A DNA stretch of 64,000 nt. It comes from Clostridium simiarum. Its GTDB lineage: Bacteria > Bacillota > Clostridia > Clostridiales > Clostridiaceae. The notes beneath the pieces were generated by a model, which was given only the letters and a program-made list of their open reading frames with translations, searched no databases and was not told the DNA's origin. This document shows, one piece after another, positions 42,100 to 50,495 of the stretch. The stretch lies in NCBI RefSeq assembly GCF_018919175.1, contig NZ_JAHLQL010000004.1, positions 124,001 to 188,000 of the forward strand, read 5' to 3'. The position numbers and the translations under genes are program-made. The stretch's first letter is position 1, and every line of letters starts with the position of its first letter.

Positions 42100-44052
42100 A
42101 GATTTTGCTTTTATTTCTTTTAAGGAGATACCGTACTTTTTCATTCTTCTATAAAGAGTAGCTCTACTGAGTTTTAATATTTTACAGCTTAGCTCCATAT
42201 TAAGGTTAGAGTCTTTTAAAGTATTTATAATGATATTTTTTTCTACTTCCTCTAAAGATAAAAGAGTTTTCGGGTTAGTTATTTCTTTTTTTATGTTGCT
42301 ACTTTCATCTACAACTATATATTTTTCTGTTATTATATTATCTTCACAAAGGTAATAAGATCTTTCTACTACATTTTGAAGTTCTCTAACATTTCCGGAC
42401 CAGATATGATTTTTAAGACTTTCTATATAGTTAGGGCTGGGGAGTTTTTCGTTAAATTGTTCTTTGTTTAGTCTTTTTATAAAGTGTTTTGATAAAATTT
42501 CTATATCCTCAGGTCTTTCACTTAATGGTAAGAGTTTTATACTCATAACGTTTAATCTATAATAAAGATCCTCTCTAAAACTTTTTTTCTTTATTTCACC
42601 TAGAAGGTCTCGATTGGTGGCTGCAATTATTCTTATATTTAATTTTTTTTCGTAGTTACCTCCAACCCTACAAATTTTTTTATTATCTAGCACACGTAAA
42701 AGCTTTGACTGCATATCCAAAGGCATTTCTCCTATTTCATCTAAAAAAATAGTTCCACCATCTGCAAGTTCAAACTTCCCCACATGACCTTCTTTAGAAG
42801 CCCCTGTGAAGGCTCCTTTTTCATATCCAAAAAGTTCACTTTCTATAAGTTCTTTTGGAATGGAGGCGCAGTTTACTGCTACAAAAGGTTCTTTTGACCT
42901 TTGGCTATAGTTATGAATAGATTGAGCAAAAAGCTCTTTCCCTGTGCCACTAGGCCCTTGAATTAATACATTACACTGACTTAAGGCAGCTTTTTTTGCG
43001 TATTCTATGGTTTTTTTCATTGATTTGCTTACAGTTAAAATGTCTTGAAATCTATAGGTGGCTGAAAAACCAATTACTTGGTTTACCAACTTATTAACAG
43101 CTTGGGAGGTTCTAAAGGTTATAAGTATATTACTGTGTGAAGTATAGTTACAAATAGGTACAGCATTCATTGTACACTTTATTATATTATTATTTTTATC
43201 ATAAAAGTCACAGTCAAAATTGTTGTAGGTGCTGGAATGATTAAGCATCTTATCTATAAATGAAACATCCCTTATGATATCTTTTATATTCATATTTATT
43301 AATTCTTCTTTTTCATAGCCTAAGGTTTCTGCGGCTTTATGATTTAGGTTTAATATCTTAAAATCTTTACTTATGATTATCATTCCATCTGATATAGATT
43401 GGAAAGTAGCGTTTATTAATTTATTTGACTTTATTAAAGCTAGTTGTTTTTCTATAGAATAAGCACCGGTTAGCACCATACCTAAGGTATGAGGATGAGC
43501 TCCTTCATAACTTCCTGACATATTTAAGCATCCAATAATATTTCCCTTATCATCATGGATTGTGGTAGCAGAACAGGACCAATCATGTTGTTTTACACAA
43601 TAATGCTCAGCGCCCATAGTTTGTATAGGTTTGTCAAGATAAAGGCAAGTTCCTATAGCATTTGTACCTACCTCTGCCTCACTCCAAAGGGTTCCTTTAA
43701 TAAAGTTAAGCTGGTAGCTTTTCTCCATTATTGATTCATCACCTAAAACTTCTAATAGACAACCATCTTTATCTGTTAATATTATAGAAAAGCCAGAACC
43801 TGCAACTATGTTATACATATTCTCCATTATGGGTTTAGCTACAAATAAAAGTTCACTGTTTTCTTCTAATTTATCTTTCATTTTACTAGAAGGAATTTTT
43901 CTACCCATGCCACCTAAGGGGTTTACCCCTAGTTCCCTGCACCTTTTCCAAGAAAGAGCTATATCTTCTCTTATGTAATCTTCTATTATATTGTTATTTA
44001 TAAAACTATTATAAGCAGATTTTATGCGCTGGTATAGATACATTAATGTCAC
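42097..44052 (-). CDS. Sigma-54 dependent activator, AcoR-like
   Basis: 651 residues. N-terminal GAF-like sensor (about 70-190, with WSEAEVGTNAIGTCL and GAEHYCVKQHDWSCSA as in AcoR/DhaR). PAS domain (about 205-310). AAA+ domain (about 335-570) with Walker A GPSGTGKE, the sigma-54 contact loop GAFTGA and Walker B GGTIFLDEIGE. C-terminal Fis-type HTH (about 605-645, LKLSRATLYRRMKKYGI). In relatives the sensor binds acetoin or a related small compound. It most likely drives the adjacent dehydrogenase gene through the -24/-12 promoter. Confidence 0.93.
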   Translation of the reverse strand: MTLMYLYQRIKSAYNSFINNNIIEDYIREDIALSWKRCRELGVNPLGGMGRKIPSSKMKDKLEENSELLFVAKPIMENMYNIVAGSGFSIILTDKDGCLLEVLGDESIMEKSYQLNFIKGTLWSEAEVGTNAIGTCLYLDKPIQTMGAEHYCVKQHDWSCSATTIHDDKGNIIGCLNMSGSYEGAHPHTLGMVLTGAYSIEKQLALIKSNKLINATFQSISDGMIIISKDFKILNLNHKAAETLGYEKEELINMNIKDIIRDVSFIDKMLNHSSTYNNFDCDFYDKNNNIIKCTMNAVPICNYTSHSNILITFRTSQAVNKLVNQVIGFSATYRFQDILTVSKSMKKTIEYAKKAALSQCNVLIQGPSGTGKELFAQSIHNYSQRSKEPFVAVNCASIPKELIESELFGYEKGAFTGASKEGHVGKFELADGGTIFLDEIGEMPLDMQSKLLRVLDNKKICRVGGNYEKKLNIRIIAATNRDLLGEIKKKSFREDLYYRLNVMSIKLLPLSERPEDIEILSKHFIKRLNKEQFNEKLPSPNYIESLKNHIWSGNVRELQNVVERSYYLCEDNIITEKYIVVDESSNIKKEITNPKTLLSLEEVEKNIIINTLKDSNLNMELSCKILKLSRATLYRRMKKYGISLKEIKAKS

Positions 44053-44161
44053 ATCCTTGTATAATTATTATCAAATTAAATTATAGGATTAGGAGTTATA
44101 TTTATTATAGCATAAATATAAATTCCTATGAAAAAGAGGTTTATTAATTTTCATAAGAAAT

Positions 44162-44201
44162 ACTTAAGCTCTTCACAGGATTTAAGGTGAAGAGCTTAAG
44201 T
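44162..44201 (-). terminator. Hairpin downstream of the two small membrane-protein genes
   Basis: ACTTAAGCTCTTCAC pairs with GTGAAGAGCTTAAGT, perfect over 15 bp with a ten-base loop. A weak T stretch follows on the minus strand. Confidence 0.6.
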
Positions 44202-44297
44202 ATAATAAATTAAAATTATATTTAATATGAGTTAAGGGGAGTCATTTTGACTACCCTTAAAAATTGATAGATTATCAACATTATTCTAAAACATAGC

Positions 44298-44639
44298 CTA
44301 TAAAAAAAGAGAAAGTATAAATCCAGCTAAAATTCCACCTACTATTGCACATAAAATATTAGGGAGAGCCTTTTTAAATTTTCCGCCAGTAACTATAGAG
44401 GCTGTTAGAAGTCCAGCACCAGAAGCCCAGGTCATATCTACCCAAGCAGTACCGCTTTGAAATATCATTGGCTTTTCTAATCCGTGATTAATGCACCAGG
44501 TAGTACCGAATATAAATGCTGCTGCAAATAAGATCCCTAAAACTCCAAAATTATCAACTAATTTTCTCCATAATAATACTATTAAAAATGAAAATATAAA
44601 TCCTCCGCACATGGTTGCAAGTGCTGCCTTAAGAGTCAT
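44298..44639 (-). CDS. Small membrane protein, Lin0367/Lin0368-like (putative polyol transporter subunit)
   Basis: 113 residues with about four helices and the motif AWVDMTWASGAGLLTASIVTGG. It pairs with the next gene, which has the parallel motif AFVDMTLGIGICG, so the two are distant relatives that probably form a heteromer. Such pairs are annotated as putative glycerol transporter subunits in Listeria relatives; I recall this from annotation, not from experiments. GAGGTGG precedes the ATG at 44639. Close to butanediol dehydrogenase and AcoR, a diol or polyol could be the substrate. Confidence 0.65.
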   Translation of the reverse strand: MTLKAALATMCGGFIFSFLIVLLWRKLVDNFGVLGILFAAAFIFGTTWCINHGLEKPMIFQSGTAWVDMTWASGAGLLTASIVTGGKFKKALPNILCAIVGGILAGFILSLFL

Positions 44640-44701
44640 TAATACCACCTCTTTTTTATTAAAATTGGATGATAACAATAGAGTTAAAATAATGATAGTT
44701 A

Positions 44702-45058
44702 TTAATTATCATCTGCCATATTTATTTTAATAAGGCTTGCTACAAGACCACCTAGTATTCCTCCCGCTATAACTATAGAAAGAGTTGGCAGTGATGAAAT
44801 TAAAGCTTCTGATCCATGGATAAATGTATCTCTCATAATACCGCATATGCCTATGCCTAAAGTCATATCTACGAAAGCAGCCTCTTTCTCGTGATGGATA
44901 AGGCATAAATAATGATTCATGAACCACAGGATTCCTAAAGTAATAAAGGATACAAACCATCCCCCACCTATGCCGTATTTTTTAGCAAATTGTCCTGAAA
45001 GGGCCATTACAAATATTCCGGCAATACAGTATCCTAGGGTGCCTCTTAAAAATTTCAC
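44702..45058 (-). CDS. Small membrane protein, Lin0368-like partner subunit
   Basis: 118 residues with about four helices (GYCIAGIFVMALSG, GGGWFVSFITLGILWFMNHY, then a pair near the C-terminus). The AFVDMTLGIGICGI segment mirrors its downstream partner. AAAGGGGGTTTTC precedes the ATG. The 62-base gap to the partner contains only that gene's ribosome site. A 13-bp inverted repeat lies 38-71 bases upstream. Confidence 0.65.
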   Translation of the reverse strand: MKFLRGTLGYCIAGIFVMALSGQFAKKYGIGGGWFVSFITLGILWFMNHYLCLIHHEKEAAFVDMTLGIGICGIMRDTFIHGSEALISSLPTLSIVIAGGILGGLVASLIKINMADDN

Positions 45059-45096
45059 AAGAAAACCCCCTTTTTATTTTTAAAAATCTATATGAA

Positions 45097-45129
45097 CATG
45101 AAATTCTCTTAACATGAGAGAATTTCATG
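45097..45129. promoter_or_regulatory. 13-bp inverted repeat upstream of the small membrane-protein pair
   Basis: CATGAAATTCTCT (45097-45109) and AGAGAATTTCATG (45117-45129), loop seven. It could be an operator or a leader hairpin for the minus-strand genes. No sigma-54 promoter was found here. Confidence 0.55.
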
Positions 45130-45327
45130 AAAAACAAAATTAACATTGGTTTTACTACATTTATATTTCTCTTAATATAGTCTATTTTTTATTACAAAAT
45201 TTATGATTATATTTAAAAAGTTTTAATGGTAGTTTTCAAATTAAATATTAAAATAAATATATTTTAATAAGGGTACACTAATTATTAATATAGTAGGTTT
45301 TTATCATACATAGAAAGGAAGGGTTTT

Positions 45328-46275
45328 ATGATAAAGAAATTGGCTCTTTATATGTTAACTTTTTTAATCTTTAGTGCACTTTTTTTAGGATACTATAATG
45401 GAAAAAACAGTAGGGTATTATTTAATGGAATACCTAATTATAAAAGCTTAGATATAGAAATAAGTGAAGATAATGATAAAAAAATAGATGACGGTAGGGA
45501 TAAAAATGTAAATGGAGATTTTTTTATAGAAGAAGACAGCAAGGAAGCAAATACAGATAATATAGGAAAGACCAAAGAAGACTTAACAAAGGTAGAACAT
45601 AAATATGAGGCCAATAAGATTAATAATGATAATAATAGTAGTAATTTAGAAAAGAATATTAATATAAATAGTCAATGCAATGAAAACACAGTAAAAATAA
45701 AAACTAAAGAATTAAAATACTCTAATGATATTGTAGATATAAAGATAAATTTTCCTCAGATAGAAGGTGGAATAAAAAAAGAAATTTTAGATAAAGTAAA
45801 CAAAGACATAGAGGAATATAGTATGAATTTTAAAAATGATATAGAGAAAATAGCTAAAGAGCATAGTGAGGATGCTAAAAAGTTAGGATATAAAATAAAT
45901 CCTTATGTGGGTGAAAATGATTATAACATAAGTTACAACTGCAACAATATATTAAGTATACCTATTAATTATTATCAATATACTGGTGGAGCTCATGGCA
46001 TGACTTATAAGGTAAGTTTTAATTATGATTTAAATACGGGAGATAAGATTAAGCTTTCCTCTTTGTTTGAGCCAGGTTTTAATTACAAGGAATATATAAA
46101 TAATGTGATTATGGATACTATAAAAAAGAATCCAGATAACTATTTCAAAGAAGAATTTAAAGGCATAAAAGATGACCAAGATTTTTATGTAAGTAAGGAT
46201 GGCATAGTTATATATTTTCAATCTTATGATATAGCTCCTTATGCTACTGGTATTCCTGAATTTATTATTAAATGA
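45328..46275 (+). CDS. Membrane-anchored DUF4163/DUF3298 protein
   Basis: 315 residues. One hydrophobic helix (about 5-24), a long Asp/Asn/Lys-rich linker (about 40-115), then a DUF4163 part (VDIKINFPQIEGG onward) and a DUF3298 part with YQYTGGAHGMTYKVSFNYDLNTG and SLFEPGFNY, ending IAPYATGIPEFIIK. The same domain pair occurs in RsiV-like lysozyme-sensing anti-sigma factors, but here no anti-sigma segment is seen. It probably lies outside the membrane. Function unknown. It seems to be a single-gene unit. Confidence 0.8.
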   Translation: MIKKLALYMLTFLIFSALFLGYYNGKNSRVLFNGIPNYKSLDIEISEDNDKKIDDGRDKNVNGDFFIEEDSKEANTDNIGKTKEDLTKVEHKYEANKINNDNNSSNLEKNININSQCNENTVKIKTKELKYSNDIVDIKINFPQIEGGIKKEILDKVNKDIEEYSMNFKNDIEKIAKEHSEDAKKLGYKINPYVGENDYNISYNCNNILSIPINYYQYTGGAHGMTYKVSFNYDLNTGDKIKLSSLFEPGFNYKEYINNVIMDTIKKNPDNYFKEEFKGIKDDQDFYVSKDGIVIYFQSYDIAPYATGIPEFIIK

Positions 46276-46726
46276 TTCAAAGGTTTGATACAGATATAAC
46301 AAGAAATACAAAAATAAAAGAAGATTTTAACAAAATTCTACATAAAATGATACAGAAACGAAATGTATTTTGATGTAGTATGTTTTTAAGTCACTAGGTT
46401 TTTAGGGGGAGGTTGTGATGATAACTATTGAAAACACAATAAAATCAATTATTTAAGGGGATTAAAGAAGGTGTATTAAAGATTAGGATTTAATAAAAAA
46501 ATAACAATGAAAAGGTTTTTTATACGTTATTTAAAGCTTTTCATTGTTGCTTGAAAAATATGATTTTTGTTATAAATTTTAAAAAATCTATGAAATTAAG
46601 AGGGGAAAGTGTAATAGTGTATCAAAATATAAAACTTAAGCTATTGTAATCAGAGTAATAAGAAAACCATATTAATAATAATTCTATTAATATGCATATT
46701 TTTTATTAAAATCATAATAATAACCC

Positions 46727-46740
46727 TAGTATCGTTTACA
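46727..46740 (-). promoter_or_regulatory. cre-like site (CcpA)
   Basis: The minus strand reads TGTAAACGATACTA, one mismatch from TGWAANCGNTNWCA. It is near the expected -35 region of the PTS operon, so glucose repression is likely. Confidence 0.6.
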
Positions 46741-46783
46741 TATAGACAATAAATATAAAAAGGTGTATTATAAAATTAAAGAT

Positions 46784-46800
46784 GATACACACAGTGTATC
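46784..46800. promoter_or_regulatory. Palindromic operator candidate GATACAC-ACA-GTGTATC
   Basis: A perfect 7-3-7 dyad. A TATTAT -10 candidate at 46766-46771 would place the start site just before it. More half sites (GTGTAT near 46618 and 46763, TTGTATC near 46815) surround it. The operon's HTH-kinase fusion is the only regulator-like gene nearby. Confidence 0.6.
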
Positions 46801-47023
46801 GAAACAAAGTAGAATTGTATCAACATATTATGTGATGATAAATTGCTCTAAGAGAAAGTACTTATTTTATATTTTGCTAAGAATTTTTTAGTGAATACTT
46901 CATAAAGTTTTAAAAATAAGCTATGAAGAATATATAAGTACATTAATTTTAACTTAGTTTGAAATTAATTTTAATGATATGGATTTAAGTATGAAATATT
47001 CTGACAAGCGAAGGAGGATTATT

Positions 47024-48340
47024 ATGGATAAGCTTAAAATAGTAGTTATTGGCGGAGGTAGCAGTTATACCCCGGAGATAATAGAAGGTTTTTTAAAAAG
47101 AAAAGATGAACTACCAGTAAGAGAGATTGTATTAGTAGACATAGAAGCGGGTCAAGAAAAATTAAATATAGTTGGTAGTTTAGCTAAGAGAATGGTGAAA
47201 AAAGCAGGACTGGACATTAATATTGAACTTACATTAGATAGAAAAGCAGCTCTTAAGGATGCAGATTTTGTTGTTACTCAATTTAGAGTAGGTGGATTAG
47301 CAGCAAGAGCTAAAGATGAGAGATTTCCACTAAAGTATAATGTAATTGGACAAGAAACTACAGGTCCTGGTGGATTTGCTAAGGCTCTTAGAACAATACC
47401 TGTTATATTGGATATATGTAAAGACATTGAAGAAATTTGCCCAAAGGCATTTTTAATAAACTTCACAAATCCTTCAGGTATGGTTACTGAAGCAGTAAAT
47501 AAATATACTAATGTAAAATGTATAGGACTTTGTAATGTACCTATCCATATGAGAATGAATTTTGCAGAAATCTTAGATGTAAGTTTTGATGATTTATATG
47601 TAGAATATGCAGGTCTTAACCATTTGGTTTGGGTTAAAAAGGTTTGGCTAAAAGGCGAAGATATAACAATGAAGATGATAGATATGTTAACTGATGGAGT
47701 ATCTTTATCTATGAGAAACATACCAGACATAAAGTGGAATAGAGATTATCTAAGAGCACTTAAACTTATACCATCACCATATCATAGATATTATTTAATG
47801 ACAGATAAGTTATTAGAAGAAGAATTAAATGCAGCAGCAGAAGGCGGAGCTGGTACAAGGGCAGAGGTAGTTAAGGCTGTTGAAGATAGATTATTTGAAC
47901 TTTATAAAGATGAAGAATTAAAAGAAAAACCAAAGGAATTAGAAAAAAGAGGTGGCGCATATTATTCAGATGCAGCAGTATCATTAATAAGTGCTATATA
48001 TAATGATAAAAAAGAAGTTCATGTGGTTAACGTTGTAAACCATGGAACAATAAGCGGATTACCAAAGGATTGTGTAATAGAAACAAACTGTCTAATAGAT
48101 AGAAGAGGAGCAACACCTATAGTACTTAAGGAAGAACTTCCTCTAGAAGCTCTAGGAGTAGTTCAAGCGGTAAAATCCTATGAGGTTCCAGCTATAGAAG
48201 CCGCAGTTAATGGAGATAAAGGCAAGGCACTTATAGCTATGGCAAATCATCCATTAGTACCTTCAGTAGAGGTAGCAGAGAAGCTAGTTGAAGATCTATT
48301 AGAGATTAATAAAGAATATTTACCACAATTTAAATTTTAG
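47024..48340 (+). CDS. Glycoside hydrolase family 4 (6-phospho-beta-glucosidase-like)
   Basis: 438 residues. GH4 enzymes use NAD and a divalent metal to cut 6-phospho-glycosides. N-terminal NAD motif IGGGSSYTPEIIEG; metal site in LCNVPIHM (Cys-Asn) and GLNHLVWV (His). AAGGAGG stands before the ATG at 47024. First gene of the PTS operon, 21 bases before the EIIA gene. Given MupG and NamZ in the operon, its substrate may be a phosphorylated amino-sugar disaccharide or an analogue rather than cellobiose-phosphate; I cannot decide from sequence. Confidence 0.88.
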   Translation: MDKLKIVVIGGGSSYTPEIIEGFLKRKDELPVREIVLVDIEAGQEKLNIVGSLAKRMVKKAGLDINIELTLDRKAALKDADFVVTQFRVGGLAARAKDERFPLKYNVIGQETTGPGGFAKALRTIPVILDICKDIEEICPKAFLINFTNPSGMVTEAVNKYTNVKCIGLCNVPIHMRMNFAEILDVSFDDLYVEYAGLNHLVWVKKVWLKGEDITMKMIDMLTDGVSLSMRNIPDIKWNRDYLRALKLIPSPYHRYYLMTDKLLEEELNAAAEGGAGTRAEVVKAVEDRLFELYKDEELKEKPKELEKRGGAYYSDAAVSLISAIYNDKKEVHVVNVVNHGTISGLPKDCVIETNCLIDRRGATPIVLKEELPLEALGVVQAVKSYEVPAIEAAVNGDKGKALIAMANHPLVPSVEVAEKLVEDLLEINKEYLPQFKF

Positions 48341-48361
48341 GGTTGGAGGAGACGTTTTAAA

Positions 48362-48691
48362 ATGGCTAAAGATTTAATGGAAATGGAAGGTCTTATATTT
48401 GAAATAATCGCTCACACTGGAGAAGCTAGAGGATATGTATTTGATGCATTAAAATCTGCTAAAGAGGGAGATTTTGAAAAGGCAAAAGAGCTTATGGAAA
48501 AATCAGAGGAAGAATCAAGGATAGCTCATAATGTTCAAACTAAGTTAATACAAGAAGAGATAAATGGAGAAGGCGTACAAATAAATATGCTATTAGTTCA
48601 TGCTCAAGACCAAATAATGACAGCTATGTCAGAGCAATATCTAGTAGCACAAATGATAGAACTTTATAAAGAAATGAGAGGAGTAAAATAG
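48362..48691 (+). CDS. PTS EIIA, lactose/cellobiose family
   Basis: 109 residues, three-helix bundle. The phospho-His is in LLVHAQDQIMTAM and the N-terminal AGEARGYVFDALKSAKEGDFEKA is family-typical. It carries phosphate from HPr to the EIIB encoded at 52073. GGAGGAG site before the ATG. IIA, IIB and IIC are separated by enzyme genes in this operon. Confidence 0.93.
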   Translation: MAKDLMEMEGLIFEIIAHTGEARGYVFDALKSAKEGDFEKAKELMEKSEEESRIAHNVQTKLIQEEINGEGVQINMLLVHAQDQIMTAMSEQYLVAQMIELYKEMRGVK

Positions 48692-48755
48692 TCTTTAGGC
48701 TATTTTCTCCCCCGAATATAATTTGGGGAATCCTAAATGAAGGAGAATATAAGCT

Positions 48756-49124
48756 ATGATGGCTATATTAATATGGGCTTTGTATATAGTTGTTGGTATT
48801 ATTTGTGTAATGGTTCCTGTAAAACTTACAAATTATTTATATAAAAATAATAAGATAAAAGTAAATAGATGGGTAATTGCAGGGGTTTCACCTCTTATAC
48901 TAATAGTCCCAAGGATGTTATTCAAAGAGATTTCACCTATAATTTGGAACATTTTACTTTTGATATTCTTATTCTTTGTAATAATGTTCTTTGAAATCAC
49001 AAGAATAATGATAGAGAGTAAAAAGTTAAAAGGTTTAGTTGATTATAGTACATTTATAAAAAAGGACGATAAAAAGTCTAAGGGTTTAACTAAAGGTGTA
49101 AGTAAAAGTAAGAAGAAAAGATGA
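48756..49124 (+). CDS. Small membrane protein of unknown function
   Basis: 122 residues with three hydrophobic helices (about 4-25, 40-57, 62-85) and a very basic C-terminus rich in Lys/Ser (KKDDKKSKGLTKGVSKSKKKR). No family recognised. AAGGAG site before the ATG. It sits between EIIA and the HTH-kinase gene, so it is probably transcribed with them; a role in the transport or sensing of the sugar is possible. Confidence 0.7.
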   Translation: MMAILIWALYIVVGIICVMVPVKLTNYLYKNNKIKVNRWVIAGVSPLILIVPRMLFKEISPIIWNILLLIFLFFVIMFFEITRIMIESKKLKGLVDYSTFIKKDDKKSKGLTKGVSKSKKKR

Positions 49125-49149
49125 ATGTCTTCATAAGGCGGGTTGAAAA

Positions 49150-50484
49150 GTGAGACAAGAAGCTGTTTATGATGTGGTTAAAGATGAATGTAGAAAACAA
49201 TTCATACTGGGAGGAGTTAAGGGAGTAAGTGCTTCACAGGTGGCTGAAAAGCTTAACATGCATAGGTCAAATGTAGCTAGAGAATTTAAAAAACTCTTAG
49301 ATATGAAATTGTTATATAAAAGAGAAGGACGCCCAGTTCTATATTATGTAGATAGCAGTGTTATTGAATTTGATTTAAAGACACATAAAGATATGGGAAG
49401 CTTATTAAACAACATAGATGGATTCATAGAGAGAAAAACAGAAGTTTTAGCCAACAAGGGTTTTAGGGAAGATGAAATTAAAAATAAGCTCATCTATGAG
49501 GTAGAAGGTTATATAGATAAGTATTTTCAAATTGCAAGTAGCAGAAATGAAATGCAAAATATAGTAAAGGAATTGATTGGCGTGGAATATGTAATAGGTG
49601 TTGATGGAGGGGGAACTAAGACAGAGGCCATAGCTTATAACCTCCAAGGAGAAGAAATAGGCAGGGGATACTCTGGATTTGGTAATATAGTAGTAGATAG
49701 AGAAGAAGGTTTAAAAAATATTGAGATTGCTATACTAAAGTGTATGAAAAATTTAGATGAAACTAAATGTGTTCATATATATGCAGGTCTTGCAGGTGCA
49801 GAGACTGGTAATAATAAAGGTGTAATAAAAAGTTATCTATCAGAAAGATTTCCTGTAAGTATAACAGTGGTAAGTGATGCTGATTTAGCAATAAATGCTC
49901 TTTTAAAAGGAGAAGATGGAATATTAACTATATCAGGCACAGGTTCTATAAGTTATGGTAAATATAAAGGAAAAATGGTTAGAGCCGGTGGTTGGGGAAA
50001 TATATTAGGTGACGAAGGTAGTGGATATCACATTGCCATAGAAGCATTAAGAAAGATGGTTAAAGATAAAGATACTGGACTTGAAATCAGTAACTTATCA
50101 AAGGCACTTTTAAATGAGTTAAATATGGATAGTATAAAAGATGCGGTTAAATTTGTATATGGTTCAAATAAGGGAGAGATAGCTGCTTTAGTTCCAGTAA
50201 TAGTAGATGAAGCTATGAAAGGAGAAAGTAGTGCTATAGAAATATTAGAACAAGCAGGAAAAGATTTGGCCGAAATTACATTTAAAGTATACAAACTTTT
50301 AGAAATAGAAGGAGAAGCCAAATTAGCTGTTAAAGGAAGCATAATAACAAAGATTAGTATTGTAAAAGATAGTTTTGTAAAAACTATGAAATCTTATATA
50401 GAGAAATTTACAATAATAGACGATGAAGTGTCTTCTGCTGAAGGAGCGTACTATATGGCTGTTAAGGATTTGTCTATAAAGTAA
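49150..50484 (+). CDS. Winged-HTH / BadF-type sugar kinase fusion (MurNAc/GlcNAc kinase-like)
   Basis: 444 residues. Residues about 20-68 form a winged HTH (VSASQVAEKLNMHRSNVAREF, then GRPVLYY) like the N-terminus of LevR-type regulators. A helical linker follows. Residues about 148-444 are a BadF/BadG/BcrA ATPase kinase with phosphate loops DGGGTKTEA (152-160) and SGTGSISYG and the GDEGSGYHIA motif all intact. Relatives include MurK and GlcNAc kinases. Start GTG after AAGGCGGG. It probably phosphorylates GlcNAc or MurNAc in the cell and may control the operon according to sugar binding; the second role is inference. Confidence 0.85.
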   Translation: MRQEAVYDVVKDECRKQFILGGVKGVSASQVAEKLNMHRSNVAREFKKLLDMKLLYKREGRPVLYYVDSSVIEFDLKTHKDMGSLLNNIDGFIERKTEVLANKGFREDEIKNKLIYEVEGYIDKYFQIASSRNEMQNIVKELIGVEYVIGVDGGGTKTEAIAYNLQGEEIGRGYSGFGNIVVDREEGLKNIEIAILKCMKNLDETKCVHIYAGLAGAETGNNKGVIKSYLSERFPVSITVVSDADLAINALLKGEDGILTISGTGSISYGKYKGKMVRAGGWGNILGDEGSGYHIAIEALRKMVKDKDTGLEISNLSKALLNELNMDSIKDAVKFVYGSNKGEIAALVPVIVDEAMKGESSAIEILEQAGKDLAEITFKVYKLLEIEGEAKLAVKGSIITKISIVKDSFVKTMKSYIEKFTIIDDEVSSAEGAYYMAVKDLSIK

Positions 50485-50495
50485 GGAGGAGTAAA

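Larger units (their letters stand above)
46276..47023. other. Long regulatory region before the muropeptide PTS operon
   Basis: About 750 bases. Contents: a 12-codon mini-ORF with a GGGGGAGG site (46418-46456, MITIENTIKSII); a 12-bp inverted repeat AACAATGAAAAG/CTTTTCATTGTT (46503-46548); several GTGTATC-like half sites; a cre-like site; and a perfect dyad. The first full gene starts at 47024. I cannot support a coding gene in this stretch. Confidence 0.5.

Noticed and set aside
47278..47730. 150-codon frame opposite the GH4 gene
   Set aside because: The GH4 frame has clear family motifs throughout; the reverse frame has none.
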